Assembly: GCA_937870685.1 (NCBI GenBank)
Contig: CALMZX010000131.1
Location: forward strand, 1-41,474
DNA from: an uncultured Alphaproteobacteria bacterium
GTDB lineage: Bacteria; Pseudomonadota; Alphaproteobacteria; Rhizobiales; Aestuariivirgaceae
DNA: 41,474 nucleotides
Direction of reading: 5' to 3'
In this document: one piece after another, positions 8,390 through 16,626 of the stretch
Numbering within the stretch: the first letter of the stretch is position 1
Layout: each line of letters starts with the position of its first letter
Program-made: the position numbers and the translations under genes
The notes under the pieces: model-generated
Told to the model about the DNA's origin: nothing
What the model saw: only the letters and a program-made list of their open reading frames with translations
The model's database searches: none

Positions 8390-9367
8390 ATGTCATTCAA
8401 GACCATCACCCTCGCCCCCAACCGCCTGAACCGCAGCGAACTTGCCGTTCCGGGCTCCAATGCCAAGCTGTTCGAGAAGGCCGCCAAGTCTGCCGCCGAC
8501 GTGATCTTCCTCGATCTCGAAGACGCCGTTGCGCCCGATGACAAGCCGCAGGCCCGCAAGAACATCATCCAGGCCATCGGCGATGTGGACTGGGGCAACA
8601 AGGCGCTGGCCGTGCGCATCAACGGACTCGACACGCATTTCATGTACCGCGATGTGGTGGATGTGCTGGAGCAATGTTCAGACCGCCTCGACCTCATCAT
8701 GATCCCGAAGGTCGGCACGGCAGCCGATGTCTATGCCGTTGACATGCTGGTCACGCAGATCGAGGCGGCCATGGGCCGCACGAAGCGCATCGGCTTCGAA
8801 CTCATCATCGAGACGGCACTCGGCATGCAGAACATCCACGAGATCGCTGCCGCAAGCACCCGCAATGAAAGCCTGCACTTCGGCGTCGCCGACTACGCCG
8901 CCTCGACGCGGGCCCGCACCACCTCGATCGGTGGCGCCAATCCCGACTATGCCGTGCTCACCGACGCCAACGAACAGGGCACGCGCGACACACACTGGGG
9001 CGACATGTGGCACTATGCCATTTCCCGCATGGTGGTTGCCGCCCGCGCCAATGGCCTGCGCGCCGTTGATGGTCCCTTTGGCAACTTCTCGGATGCCGAT
9101 GGCTACCGCTCCGCTGCCCGCCGCGCCGCCGTTCTCGGCTGCGAAGGCAAATGGGCCATCCACCCCTCGCAGGTGGCACTCGGCAACGAGGTGTTCTCAC
9201 CGTCTGAAAAAGACGTGGCCCAGGCCCGCCGCATCATCGCCGCCATGAAGCAGGCCGAGGCGGAGGGAAAAGGCGCCGTCTCGCTGGATGGCCGCCTCAT
9301 CGATTACGCCTCCATCCGCCAGGCGGAAGTGCTGGTGAAAAAGGCCGAGGAGATCGCGGCGCAGTAG
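8390..9367 (+). CDS. mcl: L-malyl-CoA / beta-methylmalyl-CoA lyase
   Basis: This 325-residue HpcH/HpaI-superfamily (citrate lyase beta-like) enzyme strongly resembles Methylobacterium MclA and Rhodobacter Mcl1. It has RSELAVPGSN (substrate phosphate/CoA binding), the metal-site FLDLEDAVAPDD, VRINGLDTHFMYRDVVDV, FELIIETALGM (metal Glu), FGVADYAASTRART and GKWAIHPSQ. The enzyme cleaves malyl-CoA to acetyl-CoA and glyoxylate in the serine cycle. In the ethylmalonyl-CoA pathway it cleaves methylmalyl-CoA to propionyl-CoA and glyoxylate. No mtkAB or other serine-cycle genes are adjacent. A weak Shine-Dalgarno (AGGTGG) lies about 15 nt upstream. It is followed by a probable sRNA gene. Confidence 0.92.
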   Translation: MSFKTITLAPNRLNRSELAVPGSNAKLFEKAAKSAADVIFLDLEDAVAPDDKPQARKNIIQAIGDVDWGNKALAVRINGLDTHFMYRDVVDVLEQCSDRLDLIMIPKVGTAADVYAVDMLVTQIEAAMGRTKRIGFELIIETALGMQNIHEIAAASTRNESLHFGVADYAASTRARTTSIGGANPDYAVLTDANEQGTRDTHWGDMWHYAISRMVVAARANGLRAVDGPFGNFSDADGYRSAARRAAVLGCEGKWAIHPSQVALGNEVFSPSEKDVAQARRIIAAMKQAEAEGKGAVSLDGRLIDYASIRQAEVLVKKAEEIAAQ

Positions 9368-9411
9368 CCTCACATGCACGCCGCTCATGGCTGGCTTGCC
9401 TTGGCGCGGTC

Positions 9412-9440
9412 TTGCCGGAGTGAATGCAAATGCCGATAGT
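9412..9440 (+). promoter_or_regulatory. Candidate promoter of the sRNA downstream of mcl
   Basis: TTGCCG (9412-9417) and GATAGT (9435-9440) are separated by exactly 17 bp in the intergenic region after mcl. This predicts a transcript start near 9447, leading into a run of hairpins and an intrinsic terminator. Confidence 0.35.
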
Positions 9441-9446
9441 CCCGTT

Positions 9447-9570
9447 TGTCCGGCGTCGCACACCTCCCCAGTGGCCACGTCCGATCCCCTGCGTATCGGG
9501 GCTCCCGCCGGTCGGGAGACAACTCTGATCCCCTGGATCACAGGCCAGCGCGTGCTGGCCTTTCTCTTTT
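9447..9570 (+). ncRNA. Candidate small RNA, about 120 nt
   Basis: Four hairpins follow one another without any ORF. CCGAT/ATCGG lies at 9481-9499 (an alternative CCCC/GGGG pairing exists). CTCCCG/CGGGAG lies at 9502-9518, TGATC/GATCA at 9526-9540, and the 8-bp terminator stem at 9542-9561 is followed by a T-rich tract. A palindrome GTGGCCAC (9471-9478) and an upstream C-rich stretch CCTCCCC (about 9464-9470), resembling an anti-Shine-Dalgarno seed, precede them. A 17-bp-spaced promoter lies just upstream. The layout fits a trans-acting small RNA. I cannot match it to a named family; it could also be a structured 3'UTR of mcl. Confidence 0.4.
9542..9570 (+). terminator. Intrinsic terminator
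   Basis: AGGCCAGC (9542-9549), loop GCGT, GCTGGCCT (9554-9561) form a perfect 8-bp stem with a tetraloop, followed by TTCTCTTTT. It ends the mcl and/or sRNA transcript and separates it from the convergent msrP. Confidence 0.85.
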
Positions 9571-9574
9571 GCGT

Positions 9575-10534
9575 TCACATGAAAAGGGCTTCGCCCTTGA
9601 TGTCCTTGTAGAGGTGCGCCACCCACTCGCCGTAGCCATTGTAGAGCTGCGTCGGGAAGCGCTCTTCGCTGCCCAACATGCGTTCTTCATCCTGGCTCCA
9701 GCGCGGGTGCGCCACCTCCGGATTGACGTTGGCCCAGAAGCCGTACTCGCCGGGGCCGATCTGCTCCCAGAAACTCACCGGGCGATCCTTGGTGAAGCTC
9801 ACCCGCACCACCGACTTGATGGATTTGAACCCATACTTCCACGGGCAGTGCAGGCGGATGGGCGCACCCATCTGCTTGGGCAGCGGCTTGCCATAGGCAC
9901 CCGTCACCATGAAGGCGAGGTCGTTCATCGCTTCTTCCATGGTGAGGCCTTCCACATAGGGCCATGGAAAATCACCAAACAGGCTGGCTTTCTGTCCCGG
10001 CGCCATGTTGGGCTTGTGGAACGTCTCGAAACGCACGTACCGAGCCTCACCTGTCGGCTTTGCCAGCGACACAAGCTGTGACAACGGAAAACCCGTCCAC
10101 GGAACCACCATGGCCCAGGCCTCCACACAGCGGTGCCGCACCACCCGCATCTCCAGCGCCACCTTTTTCATGAGGTCATCAAAGTCGATGGTGAAGGGCT
10201 TCTCCACCTCGCCATCAATCGCCATGGCCCATGGCACGGTTTCGAGACGTTGCGCCAGGGACGCGATGCGCTTGGAGGCGCCAAACTCGTAGAAATTGTT
10301 GAAGGTGGTGTTGTCTTCCTCGGCCGTGATGGCACGTCCGGCATCACGGAAGGCGGGGTTCACAGCAGCCGGATAATAGGCAAGGCGCGGATCTGGCTTG
10401 GCCTCTTCCGCGCCAGCCTTGCCCGCCGCCATGATGGCGGCAGCAGCCAGAAACCCACGCCGGTTGAGGAATATGTCTTCCGGTGTCACCAGCCGTTCAG
10501 GCAGGTTCCAAGGCTTGCGATGGATGATGCGCAT
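9575..10534 (-). CDS. msrP: Protein-methionine-sulfoxide reductase catalytic subunit MsrP (YedY)
   Basis: This is a 319-residue molybdopterin enzyme that reduces methionine sulfoxide in periplasmic proteins. The N-terminus has a twin-arginine signal (NRRGFLAAAAI, Arg25-Arg26), as expected for export with cofactor in place. The oxidoreductase molybdopterin domain shows the molybdenum ligand Cys136 in HRCVEAW, the PWTGFPLSQLV segment, and GAPIRLHCPWKYGFKSIK. Length fits MsrP. The usual partner msrQ, a haem membrane protein that supplies electrons, is not next to it; upstream on the same strand is only the c-di-GMP gene. An inverted repeat TTTGAC/GTCAAA (10567-10591) lies 33-57 nt upstream and may be a regulatory site. 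Confidence 0.93.
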   Translation of the reverse strand: MRIIHRKPWNLPERLVTPEDIFLNRRGFLAAAAIMAAGKAGAEEAKPDPRLAYYPAAVNPAFRDAGRAITAEEDNTTFNNFYEFGASKRIASLAQRLETVPWAMAIDGEVEKPFTIDFDDLMKKVALEMRVVRHRCVEAWAMVVPWTGFPLSQLVSLAKPTGEARYVRFETFHKPNMAPGQKASLFGDFPWPYVEGLTMEEAMNDLAFMVTGAYGKPLPKQMGAPIRLHCPWKYGFKSIKSVVRVSFTKDRPVSFWEQIGPGEYGFWANVNPEVAHPRWSQDEERMLGSEERFPTQLYNGYGEWVAHLYKDIKGEALFM

Positions 10535-10638
10535 GGGGCTGCTCCTTCCGCACCCGGGCTAGACCCTTTGACCTACGCAGGCCAAGTCAAACCCGATCAC
10601 GTTCCCGCGAACCACCGCGACACGCCGTGTGCGGGCGC

Positions 10639-12798
10639 TCAGGCGCGTTTCCGATCCGCCTCACGCTCGCGCCGCTTCGCCAGAAGCGACGTGATCTCGG
10701 CGGCTGGCATTGGCTTGTGGAAGTAATAGCCCTGCAACTCCGTGCAGCCCGCAAGCTTCAGGATCGAAACCTCGTCCTGGTTCTCGACACCTTCCGCCGT
10801 CACATCAGCGGAAAGGCCGCGCGCCACCAGCAACGTGCCCTGCACGATTGCCAGTTCCGCCGGGTTCGACAGCACTTTGCTGATGATCGACTTGTCGATC
10901 TTGATGCGGTCGAAATGGAAGGTGCGGAGATAGCCGATGGACGAAAAACCCGTGCCAAAGTCATCCAGCGCTACCTTGATGCCGTGACGCTGCAGTTCCT
11001 TGAACACCAGCTTGGCCCGGTCGGCGTCTCGGATGAGTGACGTCTCGGTGATCTCGAACTCCATGCGGCGTGGCGCGATGCGGTGCGATTCGATGATGGC
11101 CAGCGCGCGTTCGACAAAGCGTGGATTGTTCAGTTGCACGGCGGAAATGTTGACGGCAATGCGCAGATCCGGCCAGTCGCGCGCGGCGGCGCATGCCTTG
11201 TCGAGCATGACCTCGCCAAGATCATCGATCAGGCCCGCCGTTTCGGCCACGGTGATGAAACGGTCCGGCGTCACGTTGCGCGGCGAGGACTTGGGCCAGC
11301 GCGCCAGAACCTCGACGCCGGAGACGCGCATGTCACGCGCCGACACCACCGGCTGGAATGCGATCTCCATCGTGCGGTTGCGGATGAAATTGCGCAGCTC
11401 CGCGGCAATGGCCTGGGACTCGGCCCGTTCGGCATCGAAGGTGGCGTCGTATACGCAGCTGCGGTTTTTCCCTTCGGCCTTGGCCTTGTACATGGCGATG
11501 TCGGCGCGGCGGAGAATTTCCAGTTCATCGGCATCATTGGCATCAGACGCCGCAATGCCGATGCTGGCGCCGACATAGGCGATGCGGCCATCGATATCGA
11601 AGGGCTTGGCAAGAAGCTGCAGCAGCATGCGGGAGAACGCCTCAGCCTCGGCCTGCGCCTTCTCACCCTTGAACAAGACCACAAACTCGTCTCCGCCAAT
11701 GCGGCTGGCCAGCGGTGCCCGCGCCGCAAGCCGCATGATCCCGGCACCAACGGCGCGCAGAAGGCGGTCACCCACCTGGTGCCCAAAGCTGTCGTTGACC
11801 TCCTTGAAGCCATCAAGGTCCGCATAGGCGATGATGTGGGGGATATGGCCATTTGCACGCAGCTGCTTCAGGCTGTCCACCAGCGCGGCGCGGTTCGGCA
11901 TTTCCGTCAGCGGATCATGCAAGGCCTGATGCATGGCCTTTTCCTCGTTGCCGACGAGGTTCTGCACCAGCCGCCAGCAGACAAAACCGATACCGGTCAT
12001 CACGAGGATCAGGAAACCGACCGTCAGTCCTGCCCTCTTGCGGGCCTCAAATGTCGTTTGTGCCCCCAGCTTCCCATCCGACCAGACCACTCCAAAGGCT
12101 GCTGATCCATCGATGCCATTGACTGTGAGGCCGCCATCCTTGGCCATGGCAGGTTCAACGGCATGCAGGTCATTCACCAGATTGCGCGCCGTGTTGCCAG
12201 CCAGCACGTGGCTGTTGAGCAGCCTGACGAAAGCGAGATAGCGCAAGGGTTGGGACACGGCACTGACACCAGCAGGAGCACGTGTTACTGGCGCTGCGGC
12301 GACAACAGCCGGGCCATCAGGCGTGTTGACGAAACTGGAAACAGGTGCCGCAACATCCGTGTCTGGCAGCTTGCCCTGCAGCGCCCCGAACGCGCCGCCA
12401 AAATAGGTTTCGAGGTTCAGGGCCTCACCCGGCGCCTGCCCCGCCGCCGCCATGGCAATGGGCCTGCCCCGCTCAAACACCGCCACGCGGTCATAGCTGT
12501 GGCCCAGCGAGTTCACGCTGCCCCAGGTGGAACGCATCCATGTTTCATTGATGGCGGGATAGACATTGCGAGAGGCGTCGTCCCACTGGGCATTCTGCTG
12601 CACCAGCCGTACAACATCGCTTTCCGCACCCTTGAGCAGGCGCACGATGAGTTCCCGGTTGCGCTGGTTTTCGGCCCGGTCTGCATGGCCCGCCACCTGG
12701 TTGAGCAGATCGGTCGTCAGCGAAATTACGCCTGATGAAGCCAGAAGAAGCGGCAGGGCAATCGCGATGATATACCGCCAACCGATGTAGTTGCGCAT
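10639..12798 (-). CDS. Membrane-bound GGDEF-EAL protein with CHASE4-like sensor domain
   Basis: This is a 719-residue c-di-GMP signalling protein. A first transmembrane helix (about 8-30) is followed by a periplasmic region of ~225 residues with the CHASE4-like QQNAQWDDASRNVY (68-80), a second helix (about 257-282), then GGDEF and EAL domains in the cytoplasm. The GGDEF motif is intact (GGDEF, 368-372). The RxxD inhibitory site is absent (APLA at that place), so product inhibition is probably lost. The EAL domain reads EVLAR (496-500) and keeps NISAVQ, FEITETSL, DDFGTGFSS, KIDKS and EGVEN, so phosphodiesterase activity is likely. The start at 12798 puts the first helix at the N-terminus; a longer frame to 12921 adds a non-typical head. 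A hairpin covers its ribosome site. Confidence 0.9.
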   Translation of the reverse strand: MRNYIGWRYIIAIALPLLLASSGVISLTTDLLNQVAGHADRAENQRNRELIVRLLKGAESDVVRLVQQNAQWDDASRNVYPAINETWMRSTWGSVNSLGHSYDRVAVFERGRPIAMAAAGQAPGEALNLETYFGGAFGALQGKLPDTDVAAPVSSFVNTPDGPAVVAAAPVTRAPAGVSAVSQPLRYLAFVRLLNSHVLAGNTARNLVNDLHAVEPAMAKDGGLTVNGIDGSAAFGVVWSDGKLGAQTTFEARKRAGLTVGFLILVMTGIGFVCWRLVQNLVGNEEKAMHQALHDPLTEMPNRAALVDSLKQLRANGHIPHIIAYADLDGFKEVNDSFGHQVGDRLLRAVGAGIMRLAARAPLASRIGGDEFVVLFKGEKAQAEAEAFSRMLLQLLAKPFDIDGRIAYVGASIGIAASDANDADELEILRRADIAMYKAKAEGKNRSCVYDATFDAERAESQAIAAELRNFIRNRTMEIAFQPVVSARDMRVSGVEVLARWPKSSPRNVTPDRFITVAETAGLIDDLGEVMLDKACAAARDWPDLRIAVNISAVQLNNPRFVERALAIIESHRIAPRRMEFEITETSLIRDADRAKLVFKELQRHGIKVALDDFGTGFSSIGYLRTFHFDRIKIDKSIISKVLSNPAELAIVQGTLLVARGLSADVTAEGVENQDEVSILKLAGCTELQGYYFHKPMPAAEITSLLAKRREREADRKRA

Positions 12799-12804
12799 GG
12801 AAGT

Positions 12805-12832
12805 CCCCAAATCTTGTCCGCAATCTTTGGGG
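12805..12832 (-). promoter_or_regulatory. Inverted repeat covering the ribosome site of the GGDEF-EAL gene
   Basis: CCCCAAA (12805-12811) and TTTGGGG (12826-12832) are perfect 7-bp arms around a 14-nt loop, 7 nt upstream of the ATG. In the mRNA the 3' arm reads TTTGGGG, which is the only purine-rich Shine-Dalgarno-like sequence there, so folding would hide it. This suggests translational control by structure. It is a sequence observation only. Confidence 0.35.
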
Positions 12833-12958
12833 AATTTCCATAAGCAAGGTCTTAACCACAGTGTCGGCGGATGGCCGGGACCCGTGTTTTGCGGCCGCAA
12901 CTTTGCATTAGGGTAAATCACTGGTTAATCTCCTGCCGCGAGGCGGGAGGAAAAGACC

Positions 12959-14338
12959 ATGGTACAGGCAAGGCTTGCAGAGATTCACCTGCCGGAGATC
13001 GGTGACGCAACGACGGAACCGGCCCTGCCGCGCCGCGTCTTTGACGGGCGCATCAACCGCTTGCGCCAGCGCATGGCGGAGGCAGGCTTCGATGCCGTCG
13101 TCATCTACGGCGACCGTGAACACGTCGCCAACATTGCCTGGGCCACGGGCTATGACCCGCGCTTCGAGGAAGCCCTGCTCGTCGTCACGCAAGACCGCAA
13201 GCCCGTCCTGTTTGCCGGCAATGAAGGCTATCCCTATGCCGAGTGCGCGCAGGGTGATTTCGACCGGACACTCTGGCAGCCGCTCAGCCTCATGGGCCAG
13301 CCACGCAACAGGATGCGGGCGCTGCGCGACGAGTTGCACGACGCGGCCCTGCGCAAGGGCATGAAGATCGGCCTCGCCGGATGGAAGGGATTTGAAACAG
13401 AGGACGGCGAGTTCGATTCCGCATGGTTCGAAGCGCCGCACTATCTCGTGACGGCGCTGCAGGAGTTCGGCGAAGTCAGCAACGCGGCTCTCCTGTTCAT
13501 GCACCCCGAAACCGGCCTGCGCGCCATCAACGAGGTGGAACAGCTGGCCTGTTTCGAGGCAGCGGCAACGCGCACCTCCAACGGCCTCGCCCGCATCATC
13601 CACGCCGCCCGCCCCGGCATGACCGAATATGACGCCGTGCGCGCCATGGCGCTGGACGGTTTCCCGCAGTCTGTCCACATCAACATGTGCGCCGGTCCCC
13701 GTGCCAAATACGGCCTGCCCAGCCCTTCATTCAGGAAGATTGAACAGGGAGACCCGATTGTTGCAGGCTTCGGCCTCATGGGCGCCCTCAACTGCCGGGC
13801 TGGCTTCATGGTGGAAAGCGCGGCACAACTGCCCGGCACAATCGGCGACTACGTGGAAAAGCTGGTCGAACCCTACTTCAGCGCAGCGGCAAGCTGGTAC
13901 GACACGGTTGGCATCGGTGTTGCCGGGGGTGCCGTTTACGAAGCCGTGATGTCCCGGCTTGCGGACCCGTTTTTCAGCATCGGCCTCAACCCCGGTCATC
14001 TCATTCATCTGGATGAATGGGTCCATTCGCTCATGAAGAAGGGCAGCACACAGAATCTGGTCTCCGGCATGGCCCTGCAGTGCGACATCATTCCGGCCAC
14101 CGGCACCGACTATTTCATGAGCAACATCGAGGACGGCATCGCCCTCGCCGACGGCGATCTCCGCGCCGCATTCGCGCAGGCCTATCCGGAAGCATGGGCA
14201 CGCATCACCGCGCGGCGCGACTTCATGGCGCGCGAACTCGGCATCGAACTGAAACCGGAAATCCTGCCCTTCAGCAACATTTCAGGCTGGCTGCCACCCT
14301 TCTGGATGTCACCCCGCCTCGCCATGACGCGCAAATGA
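12959..14338 (+). CDS. M24-fold (creatinase/Xaa-Pro aminopeptidase-like) protein lacking the usual metal ligands
   Basis: This 459-residue protein has a creatinase-type N-terminal domain (RINRLRQRMAEAGFDAVVIYGDREHVANIAWATGYDPRFEEA) and a pita-bread C-terminal domain (from about residue 185). In metal-dependent M24 peptidases five ligands (Asp, Asp, His, Glu, Glu) hold two metals. Here the first Asp position reads VAGFG and the second reads CRAGF, so both Asp are gone. GHLIHLDEW keeps a His, the first Glu position reads CDIIP (Asp), and only the last Glu (NIEDG) is kept. It may therefore be a metal-free enzyme like creatinase, or a binding protein. GGGAGG lies 9 nt before the ATG. It is followed by a terminator and converges on the EF-G-like gene. 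Confidence 0.82.
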   Translation: MVQARLAEIHLPEIGDATTEPALPRRVFDGRINRLRQRMAEAGFDAVVIYGDREHVANIAWATGYDPRFEEALLVVTQDRKPVLFAGNEGYPYAECAQGDFDRTLWQPLSLMGQPRNRMRALRDELHDAALRKGMKIGLAGWKGFETEDGEFDSAWFEAPHYLVTALQEFGEVSNAALLFMHPETGLRAINEVEQLACFEAAATRTSNGLARIIHAARPGMTEYDAVRAMALDGFPQSVHINMCAGPRAKYGLPSPSFRKIEQGDPIVAGFGLMGALNCRAGFMVESAAQLPGTIGDYVEKLVEPYFSAAASWYDTVGIGVAGGAVYEAVMSRLADPFFSIGLNPGHLIHLDEWVHSLMKKGSTQNLVSGMALQCDIIPATGTDYFMSNIEDGIALADGDLRAAFAQAYPEAWARITARRDFMARELGIELKPEILPFSNISGWLPPFWMSPRLAMTRK

Positions 14339-14340
14339 AA

Positions 14341-14364
14341 AGGCAGGGCACCAAGGCCCTGCCT
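14341..14364. terminator. Bidirectional intrinsic terminator
   Basis: AGGCAGGGC (14341-14349) and GCCCTGCCT (14356-14364) form a perfect 9-bp stem with a 6-nt loop between two convergent genes. On the minus strand it is followed by TTTTCATTT, so it is a good terminator for the EF-G-like gene. On the plus strand the tail is weaker (CCTGTTGTG). Confidence 0.8.
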
Positions 14365-14383
14365 CCTGTTGTGTCGGCGCTCG

Positions 14384-16432
14384 TCAGGCGGCTTTGGCCG
14401 CAGCCACGACTTGCTCCGCCGCACGGCCCGTGAGTTCGGCCATGTGATCGAACTTCGCGGTGAACGTGCCCACACCCGCCGTGGCCGAACGCAACTCGAT
14501 GATCAGCGAGGCGATCTCCGCTTCCGGCATCATCGCCTTCACCGTGTCCCAGCCGTTCCAGCCCTCGCGGCCATCAAAGCCGAGCAACTGCCCGCGATGA
14601 CCCGTCACGATCTGGTTGACGCGCGGTGTTGCTTCGTTCGGGCAGTGAATGTCCACCGCCAGAACCGGTTCCAGCAGCACCGGCGAACACTGCGGCATGC
14701 CTTCGGTCATGGCGATGCGCGCTGCCGTCTTGAAGGCCATTTCGGAGGAGTCGACATCATGATACGAGCCTTCCGACAGGTTGACCGTGAAATCCACCAC
14801 CGGGAAGCCCAGCGGTCCATGGCCCATCCACTCGCGGATGCCCGCTTCCACGGCGGGGATATACTGCTTCGGCACCACGCCGCCTGTCACCGTATCGGTG
14901 AAGGCGAAACCTTCGCCACGCGCCAGCGGCTTGATCTCGACCACCACGTCACCATACTGGCCATGCCCGCCGGACTGCTTCTTGTGGCGGCCACGGATCT
15001 GCACGGACTTGCGGATCGTCTCCTTGTAGGCGATGCGGCGCGGCTTCGACTGTGCATGCACACCGAACTTGCTTGCCAGCTTTTCGATGGCCACACGCAG
15101 ATGCATCTCGCCCTGTCCCCACAGCACCATTTCACTGGTGTCGTGGTCATGGGTAAGCGCCAGCGACGGGTCTTCCTCCACGAGACGGTGAACGGCACCC
15201 GTGAGTTTCACTTCGTCCTTGCGGTCCGCAACCGAGATTGCAAAACCATAGACACCCGGCGCCGCCTCATGCGTATCGAGCTGCGCGATGGCACCTTTGG
15301 CCGTGCCCAAGGTTTCGCCCGTGCCAATGCCTTCCAGCCGTCCCAGCGCCACGGTCTGGCCGGCAGCGGCCTTGGGCAGTTTCACCTGCGCCGTGCCGTT
15401 GAAGCTGAAGACACCGGCAACGCGCGCCTCCTGCCCCTTGCCGCCATGCAACACGGCACCATCGGCCAATTCACCGGAAAGCACCCGCGCCAGTGACAGC
15501 TTGCCACCCTGTGCCGTGTAAAACGTCTTGAGCACCTGGGCCGTCGCGCCATTGCCGGGCTTGACGCCCAGACGGTCCGCCACGGCGGAAACCCCGCGCA
15601 CGTCATGGCGGAGCGACTTGAGCAGACGGCCGATGCCGTTGCCATGTTCGGCGGAACCGAACAGCACCGGCGTCACATGGCCTTCCGCCACATCGCGCGA
15701 GAGATCGGCAAAGACGCGGTCCTTCGGCGGCTCCATGTCGGCGAGCAATTGTTCCATCAACTCGTCGTCGTGGTCAGCGAGGCTTTCCAGCAGGGCAAAG
15801 CGCTCCTGCTTTTCCATGGCCGCGAGGTCTTCGGTCATTTCGACAACCTGGCTCTCCGCCAGTTCGCGGTACACATAGGCGCGCTCCAGCGCCAGATCGA
15901 CGTAGCCCGTGACCACATTGTTCTTCCAGATCGGCAACTGCCGCAGCACCAGCGGCTTCGTCGAGGCGGGCTGCATCCATGCCAGCACATCGCGGGGCGA
16001 GGCTTCGGCACGGTCGATCTTGTTGAGGAAGATGATGCGCGGCAGGCCGATGGCATCAAGCTGCCGCAGGATCAGTTGCAGGGCCGGTGCCTTCTTGGCG
16101 TCGGCATCACAGACCACGATGGCTGCATCACAGGCCGGAAGCACGGCGCGCGCATCCTCCGCGAACTCGATCGAACCGGGGCAGTCGGCGAAAATGAACT
16201 GGTCATCCATGTAGCTGGCGCCCGCCACGTTCAGTTCAACCCCCATGGCATGGGCGCGGGCTTCGGCGCTGGCATCACCCGCCAGCGAATGGTCGGCGGC
16301 CTTGCCTTGGCGCGTCGTGGCACCGGTGCGGTAGAGCATGGCCTCCAGAAGGGTCGTCTTGCCGCTCTGATAGGGCCCCACGATGGCGATCAGTCGCGGG
16401 CCCTGTTCTCGTCTGCCGGTGATGTTTTCCAT
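14384..16432 (-). CDS. Elongation factor G-like GTPase (EF-G paralogue)
   Basis: This 682-residue protein has all EF-G domains: a GTPase domain (about 1-265), domain II, then III-V with the HGQYGDVVVEIKPL region and LRSATAGVGTFTAKFDHMAELTG at the C-terminus. The P-loop is GPYQSGKT (19-26) rather than AHIDAGKT. G3 is DCPGS (83-87), so the catalytic His after DxPG is replaced by Ser. G4 is NKID (137-140). These changes mark a divergent paralogue, not the housekeeping translocase FusA, which should lie elsewhere with rpsL/rpsG/tuf. Such EF-G-like proteins have roles in recycling or special translation, or roles unknown. A GGGAGG Shine-Dalgarno (8-nt spacing) supports the start. Confidence 0.88.
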   Translation of the reverse strand: MENITGRREQGPRLIAIVGPYQSGKTTLLEAMLYRTGATTRQGKAADHSLAGDASAEARAHAMGVELNVAGASYMDDQFIFADCPGSIEFAEDARAVLPACDAAIVVCDADAKKAPALQLILRQLDAIGLPRIIFLNKIDRAEASPRDVLAWMQPASTKPLVLRQLPIWKNNVVTGYVDLALERAYVYRELAESQVVEMTEDLAAMEKQERFALLESLADHDDELMEQLLADMEPPKDRVFADLSRDVAEGHVTPVLFGSAEHGNGIGRLLKSLRHDVRGVSAVADRLGVKPGNGATAQVLKTFYTAQGGKLSLARVLSGELADGAVLHGGKGQEARVAGVFSFNGTAQVKLPKAAAGQTVALGRLEGIGTGETLGTAKGAIAQLDTHEAAPGVYGFAISVADRKDEVKLTGAVHRLVEEDPSLALTHDHDTSEMVLWGQGEMHLRVAIEKLASKFGVHAQSKPRRIAYKETIRKSVQIRGRHKKQSGGHGQYGDVVVEIKPLARGEGFAFTDTVTGGVVPKQYIPAVEAGIREWMGHGPLGFPVVDFTVNLSEGSYHDVDSSEMAFKTAARIAMTEGMPQCSPVLLEPVLAVDIHCPNEATPRVNQIVTGHRGQLLGFDGREGWNGWDTVKAMMPEAEIASLIIELRSATAGVGTFTAKFDHMAELTGRAAEQVVAAAKAA

Positions 16433-16568
16433 GGCTCATGCCTCCCATTCTGGTGTTGCAGCAGAGGGGCCGGAAGCGGCACGAAGTGGAAGTCATCGCC
16501 GCTGGCGGCTTCCCACGGAAACGAGATTGACTCCAATCATGACGATGCGCAACACTCAAACGGCAAAA

Positions 16569-16592
16569 GCCTGCGCGACAGATCGCGCAGGC
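16569..16592 (-). terminator. Intrinsic terminator of the MuiA-family gene
   Basis: GCCTGCGCGA (16569-16578) and TCGCGCAGGC (16583-16592) form a perfect 10-bp stem with a 4-nt loop, 35 bp after the stop at 16627. In minus-strand reading it is followed by TTTTGCCGTTT. The remaining intergenic bases up to the EF-G-like gene (16433-16568) show nothing further. Confidence 0.8.
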
Positions 16593-16626
16593 CCGCCATT
16601 TCACATCAGAACCGTGCGTGCGGTGC

